From Symsagittifera roscoffensis (Eukaryota; Xenacoelomorpha; Acoela; Convolutidae): a DNA stretch of 64,000 nt. How positions within the stretch are numbered: the stretch's first letter is position 1; each line of letters begins with the position of its first letter. Where the stretch lies: contig NC_087071.1 in NCBI RefSeq assembly GCF_963678635.1, positions 45,309,095-45,373,094 of the forward strand, given 5' to 3'. The notes below the pieces were generated by a model that was not told the origin of the DNA, searched no databases, and saw only the letters and a program-made list of their open reading frames with translations. Both the position numbers and the translations under genes were made by a program. Of this stretch, positions 11,701 to 21,300 are shown piece after piece.

Positions 11701-14700
11701 AAATGGTCAAAATGCATGTATACTAATGAAATGTGTATGAATACCTAAATTTTAGAATAAAGTTAAATAAGTTTACACAAAAAAAAAGAAATTTTAAAAA
11801 TTTTGATCCATGTGTATAATTAGCAATTATGTTTGGGAGGAAAATTGAAAAAAAACGAAAACAAGAATCCATAATTCCCGAACCTTTTTCTTCTTTCATT
11901 GTTTTTCCTGAATCAATCATCATCAAAGAGGAGCCATAATAAATAAATTTTCATACAAAAAACTAACTTGTTAACTCAAAACAGATTGAGGGTTAATAGG
12001 CCTCAAATGGTATGAATTGGAATATTACACAAACATTTGGGCTCAAGTTATACATCTTAAGTTGTCAGATTTGCGTGATCTTTTGAAAATGATGGAAGTT
12101 TTTTGGTTTTACAAAACATTAGATCGCTAAAGAAAAACATCGTTCAGCTTCAAGTTTATCTGAAAAACATAGATTGGGAAACAATAGTTATTGCACTAAT
12201 AGAAAAATGTTAAGTTGGAACAAAGAATAAAACTATACCTACCAAACTATCAACAAATTTTTACAAATTACATTAACTCAGAAGATGACAATAGTTGAGC
12301 GAAATTTCTGAAAACTCAGAGAATTATTCAAAAACTTGAAGAAACAAAACAATTCTATCAAAAACGTGATGTAAATTTAAAAAGAGAGATTTTTTGAAAA
12401 CATTCAGAAAAGTATCAACTGAAAGCAAAACTGAAGAAAATTTTCTATTCTAAGACCAGAAGAAAATAAAGGTTTTTTTTTCTGCCAATATAGGACAACA
12501 AAAAATCATCTCAAAAAACTCATCAGAAGCAATTTCGCCAAATTTTTGTCTTTTGAAAAAAAGCTATAAAAAGTCGGCTCAACTCTCATAAATTTCATGA
12601 TTTTTTTATTGATAAAATTTTTTCATACGAAAAACAAGGGGCAATAAATATTACTCTGACCACACTAATTCAAAACAAAACTTTTACAGGCTATCTTTGT
12701 TTAGCCATAATAAAACCAATTCATGAAATTAGAACAAAAAAAGATCCAGATAATTTTATGCCAATACCTTTGTTTACCAGTTTTAAGCAAATTTTATCGA
12801 AAATCTACTCAACAAACTCATTATAGACTTTTTAGATGAACACGGTATTTTGACTTAAGACCAATTTGGGTTCAGACAAGGTTTTCAACAATAGATGCAT
12901 TGGTAATATTCATGGAGGCTATCCAAAATGGTTGAGAATTGAGCCCCAATGGAACACATTCAATTTTCATAGGTCTCAAAAAAGTATTTGATAGTGTTTC
13001 ACTGGAAACACCTATATAAAAAGCTGAAAAATGTGGACTAAGATATCCAATTGTTGAAATCATTTTTTAATAAGAAGATAACAACTAAAAAAAATTGGAT
13101 CTAAACGTCAAAATTGAAAACTATTCACTGTGGAATTCCGCACGGGTCAGTCCTCAGGCCCCTTTTATTGTTTTTAATAATAAATTATTTACTAACGATT
13201 ACAAATTTAATGATGAGATATTTATACGCTGATAAATCAGCGCTGAAGCAAAAACAACTTGCACCACTACCATGAGAATTTGTCTCAAACAGAATTTTGG
13301 TTGAAAATCAGTCGGCTGACTTTGAACCTAGACACGTTTTAATACCTATGGGGTTAGAAATTATGTTGTTTAATTAAGGCACCACTTGACTGGGCCTATC
13401 CGGTCTTTTGATGTCCTTGCACATCATAACCATGTAAATTGATAAATGTCTTTTGAATAATCTCGGGCATGAAACAATTTAAAATTATTGTTATCATCAT
13501 TTTTGTTTTTATGATTTTTATTAATCAGCTACAGGAAAATGGAATAGAATTTTCAATAAAATTTGAATAATCGATGACGATGAATCATCAGAACCCAAAT
13601 GAGTATAATAGATAGGATTTCAAAAATGCTGCTTTTAGATGTCAGACTCAATTTTTTTGTGTCGACACGTCGCTAAAGTGGTCAAACATGGACTAAATTC
13701 TTCTTGCATATTATCAAATATTTCATTAAACTATGATTATTGACTTAAATTTTCTTGTCCTCCGATATAGATTGTTCAATAAAGTCAAGACATCGTGTTT
13801 GACTATGCATGAAAGTTGTGATTGACTACATTTCTTCACTTTTTTTCGTCGAAATTTGGGCGTTCTGTTCGAACTTGTTTCAACATTGCCTTTGAGCAGG
13901 ATAGAGATTTGTGTTCGAGTTTTTTTCGCAATTGTTTTTGATATAATTCAATTTTGCGTTCGACAATGTTTTGACATTGTGTTCAATTATGTATAATAAT
14001 TTGTTTAATATTGTCGAGAATGCGTGGGTAATCAGTGCTCGACGGAAGGGTTGCTTTTTTTTACCTGGGATTTTAGTATGACCAGTGTCTGCGTGTTGGA
14101 CCAAATCGGTGGACAGTTAATTAGAACACCTCAACCCGTGCTATTACGGGCCCAGTCAAAAGCGCTTCTCCCATTATAATAGCAAGGAGTTAAATACCTC
14201 GAACTTTGGTGCTTTCTTAGCTAATAAAACATCTTAAAAAAATATATATCAACTCAGGGGCAGATTTAGGGGGGGACGCCCTTCCTCCTCAGGGATTCGA
14301 CCCCCCTGCCGACGACCCAAAGGGTCCCCCCTTTGTACTATTTTGAGATATCCATTTTTGGTGATGAATCCCAAAAATTTTCTAAGGGCGCCTTTGGCGC
14401 CAATATATAGTAGTTTTGACGGGGGAGCGCGCGCCGAAAAAACGCGATGGGATTTCAAAAAATTTTGTCGGCCTTTTTTTAGACCGACAAAAGTGATTTT
14501 CCGAGATCTCCCAAAGCACTAAAAGGACCCTGTTTTGGCCCAAATTTCTGCGCAGCAGGCAAAATTTTGAAAAAACAGGCCAAAAAAGGCGTTTTTAGGC
14601 ACTTTTTTGGAACATTTTGACCAAAAAAAATGCGTTTTTTTTCGGCGCGTGCTCCCCTCTCAAAATTATTAAGAACTGGCACCGAAGGCGCCTTTAGAAC

Positions 14701-17700
14701 TTTTTTAAGGTCCGTCGCCAAAAATGAATATCTCAAGATAGTACAAAGAGGGGGACCGTTTTGGGTCGGCAGGGGGTCAAATCTCTGAGGAGAAGAGGCG
14801 TCCGCCCCCCGCCCCGGCCCCCTAAATCCTCCCCTGTGCAGAACCTAACAATACAAAGTCATAAAACTATTCTTAGAAAAATATATTAAAGGTTGATCGG
14901 TCTGGTCTTACTTTGCGTATGCTTTCTCCACCAGTGCAGTCCAGAACTCGTTCACAGATTTCGAGTGGGTGAAGACTAGTTTGCCATTGTGAGTGGGCAA
15001 CTGATCATCCACAATCACTTCCATCCACTCCCCTGCAGAAAAATTTTATATTTTTCAGCTATCGAAGGAAATGATTTTAGTCTTTTTTTAAATAGTTGAC
15101 TTGATTTTCATTTGAAAAATAAATCATAATAATTTTTGTAAAGAATTTTGTTTTTGTAAACATTTTTCTATATTTGTTGCATATTTGTTAACTAAAAATT
15201 AACACAAAATTGATTCCAAACGATATGTGTAGTTACACAGCTACTAATAAAAACCTTATGAAAACGAGTCTGTAGCGTTTAGGAGAACAGCAGTAGGTCA
15301 GAATGTCTGGTCTTTTTTCAGATGTCTTTTTGAGCGGATAACAAAACAACAACACATTTTACGTTGATTTTGTATAATAATTATGAGTAATATAATAGTC
15401 ATAATACAAAGCTGATCTAAATTATCCGAACAAAACGAACAAGAATTGAAACTTCAAATGCGTTTTTCTAAAATTTTCAAGGTTAGACAAAAATTGAAGA
15501 GAACAAAAAGTTGCTTACAATTTCACCAGAAATAAAATTGTGCTTTTTTCGAAATATTATGAACTATGCTGAAACTACCCAAATAACTGATGGGAAAGAT
15601 ATATGCACAGAAATCTCTTACACAGTCCAACAAAGTTCCAAAAAAAACTATTTTTTTCCAAAAATCTGTATAAGAATGAATGCTTTGTTTGATAGCCAAA
15701 AAAGTTCATGTTTACTATGTAAAATTGAAACCTTCAGCTAAAAACAAAACTCAGACATTTTTCGTTTGTTAGCATCTACTAACTTTATCATCAATCGACA
15801 AGGTAGTTTCAGCGTTATTTTTGATTAAGTAAAAAACCAAAATGGCAAAACTTTGGCGTAAAGTGTTGATTAACAGTTTTGAGAAAAAAGCACTATATCA
15901 AATCTGGTGAGCTTTGATGCAAACTTTTTTCTCTTCATTTTGTCTTATATTAACCCAGTTTGAGAAAAACGCGTAGGAAATTCCAAATGTTGTTCATTAT
16001 GTCCTGTTTATTTAAATCAGCCTTGTGATGGTAAAAAACAACAGGACCGCTCATATCAGGGCAAAGCCTTGAATGTTCTGACTGCCTTCAAAGTCTATGG
16101 AACAGTAATAACAGGAAAAAATTAAATGCATTACAAAAACTGAATTTTTTTTAATTTTGAGATTTTTTTTCATCACCCTACACGCCATATAAAATACAGA
16201 GTGATAGGTTTCGCTCCTGGTAACAAATCAATTATGGCAAATAAGCTTCTTTCAACGAATTTGGAACGATTTTGAAGGCGCATTGAATCTCCGCTTACGC
16301 GGTAATAGCACGAATTATATCGCGCGTCAATTGTCTCAAAATTGCAAACTTTAAACCTCCATAACTTTATGAAAAATAATCACAGGTGAAATACTTTTTC
16401 AAATTAAAGCTCAGGACAACAATACCTTTTGAAACATAAAACAAATTTCATCAAAAAAGCTAGTAAAAAAACGAATTTTGTGTGAAGAAAAAAAACAACC
16501 CGGAGCTTTCGTATTCCGTTACTTTCGTTACAAAAGTCGGAACAAAAAAACTAATTTTCAATTTAATACTGACAAAAAGTCATAATTGTAAACGGTTATC
16601 CATGAAAATATCACCAAGTTGGATGATTATCAGATAGGTTTATCAGCCTCACTTGTTTCTTTTCGGTCTGAAGATTGAAAGTAAGATTAGTCCAATTTCT
16701 GATTTTTTAGAACATCTGTTTAGATACGATTTATCATAACATCTCAAAAGATTTAGTTTTAGTTTTTTGTTTAATTTTTAACAAAGCTAGTTTTTTTGAG
16801 CTTTTTTGAGCTTTTGTCGATACCAAAGAAAACTGGAGTTGGGAAGTTTACAAATAAACAATCGAATTTTTCCGTACAAGAGAAATCTGAAAACGGAGTA
16901 GAATGTATCTCATGACTATCTCTCAGGCTAATGTTTAATGGTTGTGAATGCAGTTAATAGCTATAAATTTTGGTACATTAGCCTGAAAACAATTTGTTCT
17001 GATTATTATGATTAATGTTATGTTGATGATTTCGATTATTATGATTATTATGATGACTAATATTTTCACCTGCTCTCCAGAAGTAGAAGTGGAATGCGCC
17101 ACAGTAGTTGGCCTTGTCGAATCCCTGGTCGGAGGGCACCACTCTGCTCAACAGTTTCGGTCTCATCGACAGACAGGAGAGGGAGGCGAGCAGCCAACAG
17201 TCGCCTGAAGACAATTAACACTGAGAGAAAAAGGGAAACAAATCAGTTTCAAGGAAATTAATCAGATTTTTTTCAGTTTCAGCCTCAACAAAATAGAACA
17301 GTAATATGGCTTTCAAATATTCAAACGGCGCTGTGATTTTGAGTTAAACTGGGGTGATAATTTATAAACAAGAATACGAATAGCCAATTGCTGTTCAATT
17401 GGCACAGAATGTTCCGACCAAACTGATTTAAGAGAAGAAATTCGAGAAAAAAAATTCTAATGAAAATGTTTTTGTTTTTGTCTAAATTTCCTTTTAATTT
17501 TTTCTAGAAAAAAAAAGGAAAAAAAATATCAATCAAAACTTCAATAGTTTCATCCTTAAGAAAAAAAAACACACAGATAGCCTCAAAAATTGGACAATTA
17601 AAATAGCGCGTATATCACAGTTTTCTTAAATATCATAGCAGATAGTAAATAGTTGAAAATAAAGATACTTCTCGAACTAATTTTCTTGCATCACTTTGCA

Positions 17701-18334
17701 GCTTACCTAGGTATCCCTGTTCTATGTCGGATCTGTCTGCGCCTGCATCGAAAAGCTGTGGATTGGGTGCAATGTCCTAAACACAAACTTGACTTTTTTT
17801 CATCAGACATAATTATGAAAAAATGGAAGATTAAGAAAAATTAAATAAATAATGAACAAAACATTTGCAGAAATGCAGGTAGACTTTTTAACGCCCAATG
17901 TTTTCGTGATTAGGTGTTTTCCTGAATGCAGCAACTTCTATTTCATTTTGAACTTTTTTTGTTTTCTGAACCAAATGATTTATTTTAAGCAAGAATTGGG
18001 CAGTACGATAATCCCCACAAAATTGCTCTAATTTTGATCATCTTTGGGCATTTTTAGAGTAGTTTTCATCGAAAGTTAGGCATTTTGAAGCACTCGGTTA
18101 TCTATATCTAATAGCTTAAAATGGTTATGTTATATCTAAAATTATGAACAATTATCTAGCCTTGGGTCGCATCCACTTGAACTCCATGGGGGGTGTCTCT
18201 TCGAAGTAGAGTGATGCGTCATTGGCTGGGAAGTCCTTGTCCACGAACAAATCCCCCGTCTTCTTGTGGTTCTTCTTGATCTCATCTAACAGAGCAGAGT
18301 CCTGCTTGTTGCTAGATCCATGAGCAGGCGCCAT
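2949..18334 (-). CDS. calpain, classical cysteine protease, 5' eight exons (gene continues past left edge)
   Basis: Calpains are cytosolic Ca2+-dependent thiol proteases that cut regulatory and cytoskeletal substrates at limited sites. Eight exons join without a phase break into 317 codons: 18161-18334, 17707-17776, 17070-17204, 14912-15032, 7048-7165, 5794-5925, 5537-5622 and 2949-3063. The catalytic triad is complete: Cys84 in GDCWLLA, His241 in GHAYSV and Asn265 in RNPWG. The spacings of 157 and 24 residues equal those of human calpain-1. The acidic EFWMSFKDF motif after the core marks the start of the next domain. Introns are GT-AG except intron 1, which appears to be GC-AG. The C-terminal half (C2-like, and EF-hands if present) lies beyond position 1, so the subfamily cannot be named. 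Start chosen: first ATG after a 3' splice site at 18358. Large introns have filled with transposons while every exon stays open, which suggests a functional gene. Confidence 0.93.
3426..3540. repeat. three tandem copies of a roughly 46-bp unit
   Basis: Each unit contains GATCGATTTTAGTATGAAAAA followed by GTACGTTGATTA, with small differences. It lies next to further AATCGATTT-rich sequence. Confidence 0.65.
3597..3738. repeat. 142-bp inverted-repeat (MITE-like) element
   Basis: The left end TAAATCCCAGCTAAAAAAAA is inverted at the right end, where the minus strand reads TAAATCTCAACTAAAAAAAA. The interior is rich in ATCGATT and AAATCGATTTAAA. No coding capacity. Confidence 0.5.
3905..4117 (+). 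CDS. lone tubulin tyrosine ligase-like (TTLL) exon, antisense within a calpain intron
   Basis: TTLL enzymes ligate Glu, Gly or Tyr to tubulin tails using ATP. This 213-nt open exon encodes [15 protein letters not shown], then [18 protein letters not shown] and [20 protein letters not shown], a central ATP-grasp segment of the family (compare PPASARGIG and QRYI-PFLI-KFDLRIY). The 3' side has a usable donor, AA|GTTAGC, interrupting a Lys codon as expected. The 5' side fits the family if the exon starts with the G at 3905, completing the first of two Pro codons, but then the intron ends in TG instead of AG. No other TTLL exon was found in the window. It is either one exon of a gene on the plus strand overlapping calpain, or a displaced exon. 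The absence of stops argues for recent or continuing constraint. Confidence 0.65.
4118..4914. other. intronic sequence without recognised features
   Basis: AT-rich intron of calpain between the TTLL-like exon and the 149-bp tandem array. No coding, RNA or repeat signal that I can support. Confidence 0.3.
4915..5417. repeat. 149-bp tandem repeat rich in AATCGATTT, ending in CAGTGCGGGTA
   Basis: The unit starting GTCGGAAAATCCATC recurs at about 4921, 5069 and 5219, period 149 bp, with few differences. Within the unit the words GATTTAAATCGATTT and GGATTTAAGTGAGATTC recur as shorter sub-repeats. The right end is TCTGTCAGTGCGGGTA (about 5404-5417), the same terminal word that closes the MITE at 57227-57839. 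The frame reading SLKSIRIS repeats is only translated repeat. Confidence 0.75.
5537..5622 (-). CDS. calpain exon 7, catalytic asparagine
   Basis: 86 nt encoding [18 protein letters not shown], with active-site Asn265, then EWNGPWSD. Acceptor TTTTTGCAG, preceded by a tract of about 120 nt made almost only of TTC/CTT repeats; donor GA|GTGAGG, phase 2. Confidence 0.95.
5634..5758. repeat. GAA/AAG microsatellite filling calpain intron 6
   Basis: About 125 bp of AAG/GAA triplets with occasional CAG and AAA. On the coding strand it is one long pyrimidine tract inside a 171-bp intron (5623-5793), ending next to the exon 7 acceptor. Confidence 0.95.
5794..5925 (-). CDS. calpain exon 6, catalytic histidine
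   Basis: 132 nt, 44 whole codons, including [10 protein letters not shown] and [10 protein letters not shown] with the active-site His241. Acceptor TTGGTTTCAG, donor AAG|GTCAAT. The block before the His ([14 protein letters not shown]) is less conserved than in the mammalian enzymes. Confidence 0.95.
5964..6168. mobile_element. hAT-like MITE, copy M1
   Basis: A 205-bp element with inverted ends GGATCTACT(C/T)AACAATCTCC, flanked on both sides by an exact 8-bp duplication CTATCTCT (5956-5963 and 6169-6176). An 8-bp duplication is typical of the hAT superfamily. The right 60 bp fold back on themselves, because ATCTACTTAACAATCTCCCC recurs internally near 6108. Copy M2 is at 11072-11275. Confidence 0.85.
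6177..7047. other. calpain intron 5 sequence, unassigned
   Basis: AT-rich, with a run of 14-15 C at about 6588-6600. No conserved exon or complete element recognised between M1 and exon 5. Confidence 0.3.
7048..7165 (-). CDS. calpain exon 5
   Basis: 118 nt encoding [20 protein letters not shown] and the TGG-x-TE motif of the family. Acceptor CTTTTAG, donor AAG|GTCACT, ending in phase 0. The intron before it (7166-14911, 7.7 kb) carries LTR element A2, MITE copy M2, a non-LTR reverse transcriptase relic and a 582-bp CAGGGG repeat. Confidence 0.94.
7558..7925. repeat. dispersed repeat R, left copy, abutting element A2
   Basis: Begins GCTCAGGTGCTGCAT and contains TAACCATCTTCGACTAAAAT, AGAATATGGATAAAAAGCGT and a degenerate series of GAGCTTGTGGTAATG/CTTGTAGAACTC words. 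The right copy is at about 10449-10870. The two copies differ by many substitutions and indels, so they are not LTRs of a young element. Element A2 polymerase stops exactly where this copy ends. Confidence 0.65.
7930..10184 (-). pseudogene. LTR retrotransposon A2, decayed gag-protease-RT (3' truncated)
   Basis: A Ty3/gypsy-type element. Gag starts at 10183-10185 ([10 protein letters not shown]), shifts frame near EPPLEWSKW (about 10130) and continues in 9382-10098. A knuckle [12 protein letters not shown] followed by CAKC lies near 9175-9260. The protease active site reads ADLGSPMSF (within 8706-9041), where DTG or DSG is usual. Reverse transcriptase blocks are [37 protein letters not shown] (8019-8231) and [12 protein letters not shown] (about 7950-7985). 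RNase H, integrase and the 3' LTR are missing; the sequence passes directly into repeat R. It lies in calpain intron 4 on the same strand as calpain. Confidence 0.85.
10185..10439 (-). mobile_element. 5' LTR of element A2
   Basis: 255 bp bounded by TGTCAT at 10185 and ATGACA at 10439, a perfect short inverted terminal pair. The inner end is followed (minus strand) by TGGCGCAGTCAGCAGGAC, a tRNA-Ser-type primer-binding site that is also the first gag codons. No 3' partner exists in the window, so the outer boundary is inferred from the inverted pair. Confidence 0.6.
10449..10870. repeat. dispersed repeat R, right copy
   Basis: Same order of words as 7558-7925 (GCTCAGGTGCTGCAT, ATCTTCGACTAAAAT, ATGGATAAAAAGCGTTGAAC), followed by a longer series of GAGCTTGTAGAA/AACTCGAGGA words that resembles a decayed tandem array. 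Confidence 0.65.
11072..11275. mobile_element. hAT-like MITE, copy M2
   Basis: 204 bp, ends GGATCTACTTAACAATCGCC and GCAATTGTTAAGTAGTTCC. Flanks are TGTTCATC (11064-11071) and CGTTCATC (11276-11283), matching in 7 of 8 bases. The internal sequence ATAAAxxxAGCAAATxAGC...ATTGAGAATTATAATTTTGCA is shared with M1, as is the right-end fold-back, here TAAAAGGGGTGGGG. Confidence 0.82.
11284..12579. other. calpain intron 4 sequence, unassigned
   Basis: No recognisable gene. The last part (about 12180-12579) may hold the N-terminal half of the reverse transcriptase relic that follows, but it is too decayed to support. Confidence 0.3.
12580..13370 (+). pseudogene. decayed non-LTR retrotransposon reverse transcriptase
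   Basis: Across all three plus frames the conserved RT order is visible: [11 protein letters not shown] (usually NYRPISLL), FLDEHGILT then [29 protein letters not shown] (usually DLSKAFDTV), [13 protein letters not shown] (usually GVPQGSVLGPLLF) and LYADKSAL in place of YADD. Several frameshifts and stops separate the blocks. It is an old, inactive copy unlike the Jockey-type element at 58150; the clade cannot be told. Confidence 0.75.
13388..14147. repeat. possible terminal-inverted-repeat element
   Basis: The left end TTGACTGGGCC is exactly inverted at the right, where the minus strand reads TTGACTGGGCCC. The interior has GTTCGA/TTGACTAT words but no frame. No target duplication seen, so only suggestive. 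Confidence 0.35.
14255..14836. mobile_element. CAGGGGCGGAT-family element, near-complete copy
   Basis: 582 bp, ends CAGGGGCAGATTTAGG and CCTAAATCCTCCCCTG, inverted. From both sides inward it is roughly symmetric: ATTCGACCCCCCTGCC, ACCCAAAGGGTCCCC, TTGAGATATCCATTTTTG, then GGCGCCTTTGGCGCCAATAT on the left, and mirror versions (GGCGCCTTTAGAA, TTTTGGGTCGGCAGGGGGTC) on the right. It has no coding capacity, so it is a large foldback or MITE. Flanking octamers do not match. Confidence 0.7.
14912..15032 (-). CDS. calpain exon 4
   Basis: 121 nt encoding [14 protein letters not shown] and [14 protein letters not shown], typical of calpain protease core subdomain 1. Acceptor TTTCTGCAG, donor AA|GTAAGACC, ending in phase 2. 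Confidence 0.95.
15040..16040. other. calpain intron 3 sequence, unassigned
   Basis: AT-rich, no exon or element recognised between exon 4 and the dispersed repeat H copy. Confidence 0.3.
16046..16440. repeat. dispersed repeat H, copy 1
   Basis: Contains CATATCAGGGCAAAGCC, GACTGCCTTCAAAGTCTATG, TTTGGAACGATTTT, AATCTCCGCTTACGCGGTAATAG, ATCGCGCGTCAATTGTC and AAACCTCCATAACTTTATGAAAAA in that order. The same order recurs at 44463-44880 and 45050-45570, and in inverted, shorter form at 50270-50415. Confidence 0.75.
17070..17204 (-). CDS. calpain exon 3, catalytic cysteine
   Basis: 135 nt. Starts inside the Gly of [12 protein letters not shown], the active-site Cys motif (Cys84 in the joined protein), and continues to FHFYFWRA. 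Acceptor TTGTCTTCAG, donor GCAG|GTGAAA, phase 1 to phase 1. Confidence 0.95.
17707..17776 (-). CDS. calpain exon 2
   Basis: 70 nt encoding [18 protein letters not shown] through GYL, the conserved segment just before the catalytic Cys. The acceptor is GTTTAG and the donor CTAG|GTAAGC. It ends in phase 1, and the split Gly is completed by exon 3. Confidence 0.93.
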
Positions 18335-18357
18335 TTTTAAATGAAATCAGAAATTAT
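18161..18357 (-). CDS. calpain exon 1 (short 5' UTR plus codons 1-58)
   Basis: The coding part is 18161-18334 and starts [11 protein letters not shown]. It carries the conserved pre-catalytic segment [16 protein letters not shown] ending in FKWMRPK. Upstream, TTTTCAG at 18358 onward (read on the minus strand) is a good 3' splice site, so 18335-18357 is 5' UTR and a further non-coding exon must exist upstream. The 3' boundary is AAG|GCTAGA, a GC donor: no GT is available there, and exon 2 resumes in phase 0 with DIAPNPQLF, exactly as in the family. Confidence 0.9.
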
Positions 18358-21300
18358 CTGAAAAGTAGAGAAATTCACATTAGTCATATATATTTTTTAC
18401 GCTATCATTGGGCCGTCAAAATGGGTAATGAATGTTAGTCTGTGCTCGCGGATTTTAGTAGGGGTTCATTATTGATTTTTTCACTTGTGTTTCACTTGTC
18501 TACTATTGTGTTCCCTGTTATATCATCAAAACAAGAAGTGAAAAATAAAAGAACGTTTTCTTAAGTGTTCTAGAGTTTTATACTATTCTTTTTTCTTTAA
18601 AAAAAGAACATTTTTTTTAATTTGTACCTTTTTTTGTGGTTTAATGAGAATATCTGGACAAAAGTCTAGAAATTAGACATATTCAGAAAGCATTGAAAAT
18701 TACGTCTGATCCTGAAAATTTTTTTGATTTAAAAGAAACTTATTCTTAAGAAGACGCCAAAAGAAAATTTTGAAATTGCTGTTTTGAAATTTCATAGCTT
18801 AACTTCATATCAAGACTGAAAATCAAAAAACATAAACCAATTTTTTTTTTCACAATATAATTTTTTGAAAATTTGTGGACGTTTTTAAATGGCCGTCTAA
18901 TCACGACTGAAAAGGTTTTTGATTGATATTTAACTTAACCCGTTTCGATTACTTTTTTGATACATGATTTTGTATGGAAAAAAGAACTAAAAGATATGCC
19001 ATGACAAAAATTTTCAAAAATTTTTCATTTCAAATGTCGTAACAATAACAAAGTGTTACACTATAATACGCTTTTCAATGTCAAAACTAATCAAGCAAAA
19101 GGCTAATTTTTTTTGTTTCGTTGTTTGTTTTTTTTTGCGTTCAAGCAATCAAAAAAAGAAAAAGGCAAAAAAAGCATGGAAATGTTTTTGAGGGGCTGAG
19201 CATTGGGTCGCCATAGTTAGCAGTTTAGCTCTTTTGCTGGTCCTTCGCGTATTAAAAAAAAAATTTGATGGCAGTAAGAAAACAAAAAAATGTATTTGTG
19301 TTTTATTTTTTTTTCAAAAATGCAAAAACCATGAAAAACACGTATTAGCGTGTGAAAAATTGCTTTTACAAAACTTCTTTTTAATTTTAGTAGATTCATG
19401 AAAAGTTACTGCGTCATCCTAAATTTTCAGAAAAAAAAGAAAAATTGATCTTCAATGAAGATCAGCGTATTTTGCTTAAGGACAAGCTGATCAATCTATA
19501 AAAAAAATTTTTGCATCAATCTGAAAAAAAAAGAGTGCAGAGTTTTTACAAGTTTGTGAATTTTAACTCCGAGCAGTCAAGTTTTTTGTTCTAGTTTTTT
19601 GTAGATGTATTAATGAACGGCGATTGATTTTGTTAAATTTTTAAATTAACTTTATTAATGAGAAGTACAATTTGCTGAAATAATTTATAACTTTATGAGG
19701 TATAATCAAACAAAGACTGAATTCTGACCCCATAATTTGTGTGTTTTGGTTATTCAGACCAATTTTTGATGGTCAGATGAAAAAAACTGTTAATTTTTGG
19801 GAAATGAAGGCCAAAAAAAATTTAATTGGCCACCTAATAGTTTTTTGAAGTAATTAAAATTAGCCTAACAAACTAACCCACAGTTGTACGATGTTCCAGA
19901 CATTGTTTGAATAAAAACATGGTCTAAGACTACAGAATTTGTTCTTCCAGAAACCACAAAAGTTTAAATTGAAATTGATCACAAAAAAGTTAATTGTTGT
20001 TTCTATTAGTTTCTATTAATTATCGCAAGGGTAATTTTTTAAACAAAGCTGTTAAAGCCGTTAATTAATTTTATCAAAAGGTTAGACCACTTGATTAGAA
20101 GTAAAAATTTCGGCCAATAAGATTTGACCATAGTACATGCAACCTTACGGTTTGGTTTTGCCAATTAACTTTAGGGCGGATATTGATCTATTATGGGGCG
20201 GGGGATTGTTCACATGGACCAAATAGAATTAAGCGTTATATAATAAAGTTTTTGTTGTGATATTTTGTTCCATTTGGCAGCCAGCTTCAAGGGGTCTAGT
20301 TTTTTCAATTTACATTTGTAGCAAGAAAGTAGATTTTTTTTGAATGGGTTGGATTTTATAAAAAAAATGTTTCAGCATGAATTACCAGCAAAAAAGTTTT
20401 TTTTTTGAAAATTGAATAGATTTTTTTTATATTAAACAGGTTACAATCCCAAAGCAATGTTACAATTATTTGATTTTTTGGTACCCAGATTGAGTCGACA
20501 TACCTAAGAATCGGCCAGAATGAGACAAACAAACACAGTACTTTATTCAAAGAGGTTCGATATATAAATCGACAGATGTTGATACAATAGTCCAGCAGAT
20601 AATGTTGATACAAAACTAGTTTTTGGTTCAATATTTTGTTCAAAGAAAAAACGCTGCTATTCGATGAAAAAAATCAAAATATGTCACTTTTTGGTCCAAT
20701 GATTACTCATCACTAACGTGCAAAAAATCTTGAAAAATGGTTATAACTATAAATTATAAAAGCTTTAACTGAATTACGTTAACTTTGGTCGATACACAAG
20801 TCGAGCAGCTCAACCGAGAAAAAAGAAAAAGGCTTTGCATGATAGACGCAGAGAAAAACTTCAGTAAGAAAAAATTGTTTTGCTATTAAATCCTGCTAAC
20901 AGAGTTGCCCAAAAATTAGGAAAGAAAATAATTTACTATTTCACAGCAAACAATCAAGCGCGACGCGTAAAAAAGTATCTTCATTTTGATTTTCTAAAAT
21001 TTGCTGAAACAAGAGGTCAAAAATTGTGTTTTATTTTGCCGCGTTCTGCACCCCCGAAGTTAGACTTTTTAGCGCCAAAATTGCTCCTAGAAAAAAGTTG
21101 GTTCAGTCAGCCCAATATGGATCTCAAAAATGGGTCATATTTGTGAGAAAAGGTGCGTCTTCGTGCCTCTATAAATCTGCCCTCATGAATGTAACTTTTT
21201 TGTATGGGTTTCTTAAATCAAACAATGAACAATAACGAACTTTTCAATAACAAAATTTTAAATTCTATGCAATGAACTAAAAACAATCCAGTGAATTGGA

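Noticed and set aside
12872..13063. Minus-strand frame of 63 codons
   Set aside because: Antisense of the decayed RT, whose conserved blocks read on the plus strand.
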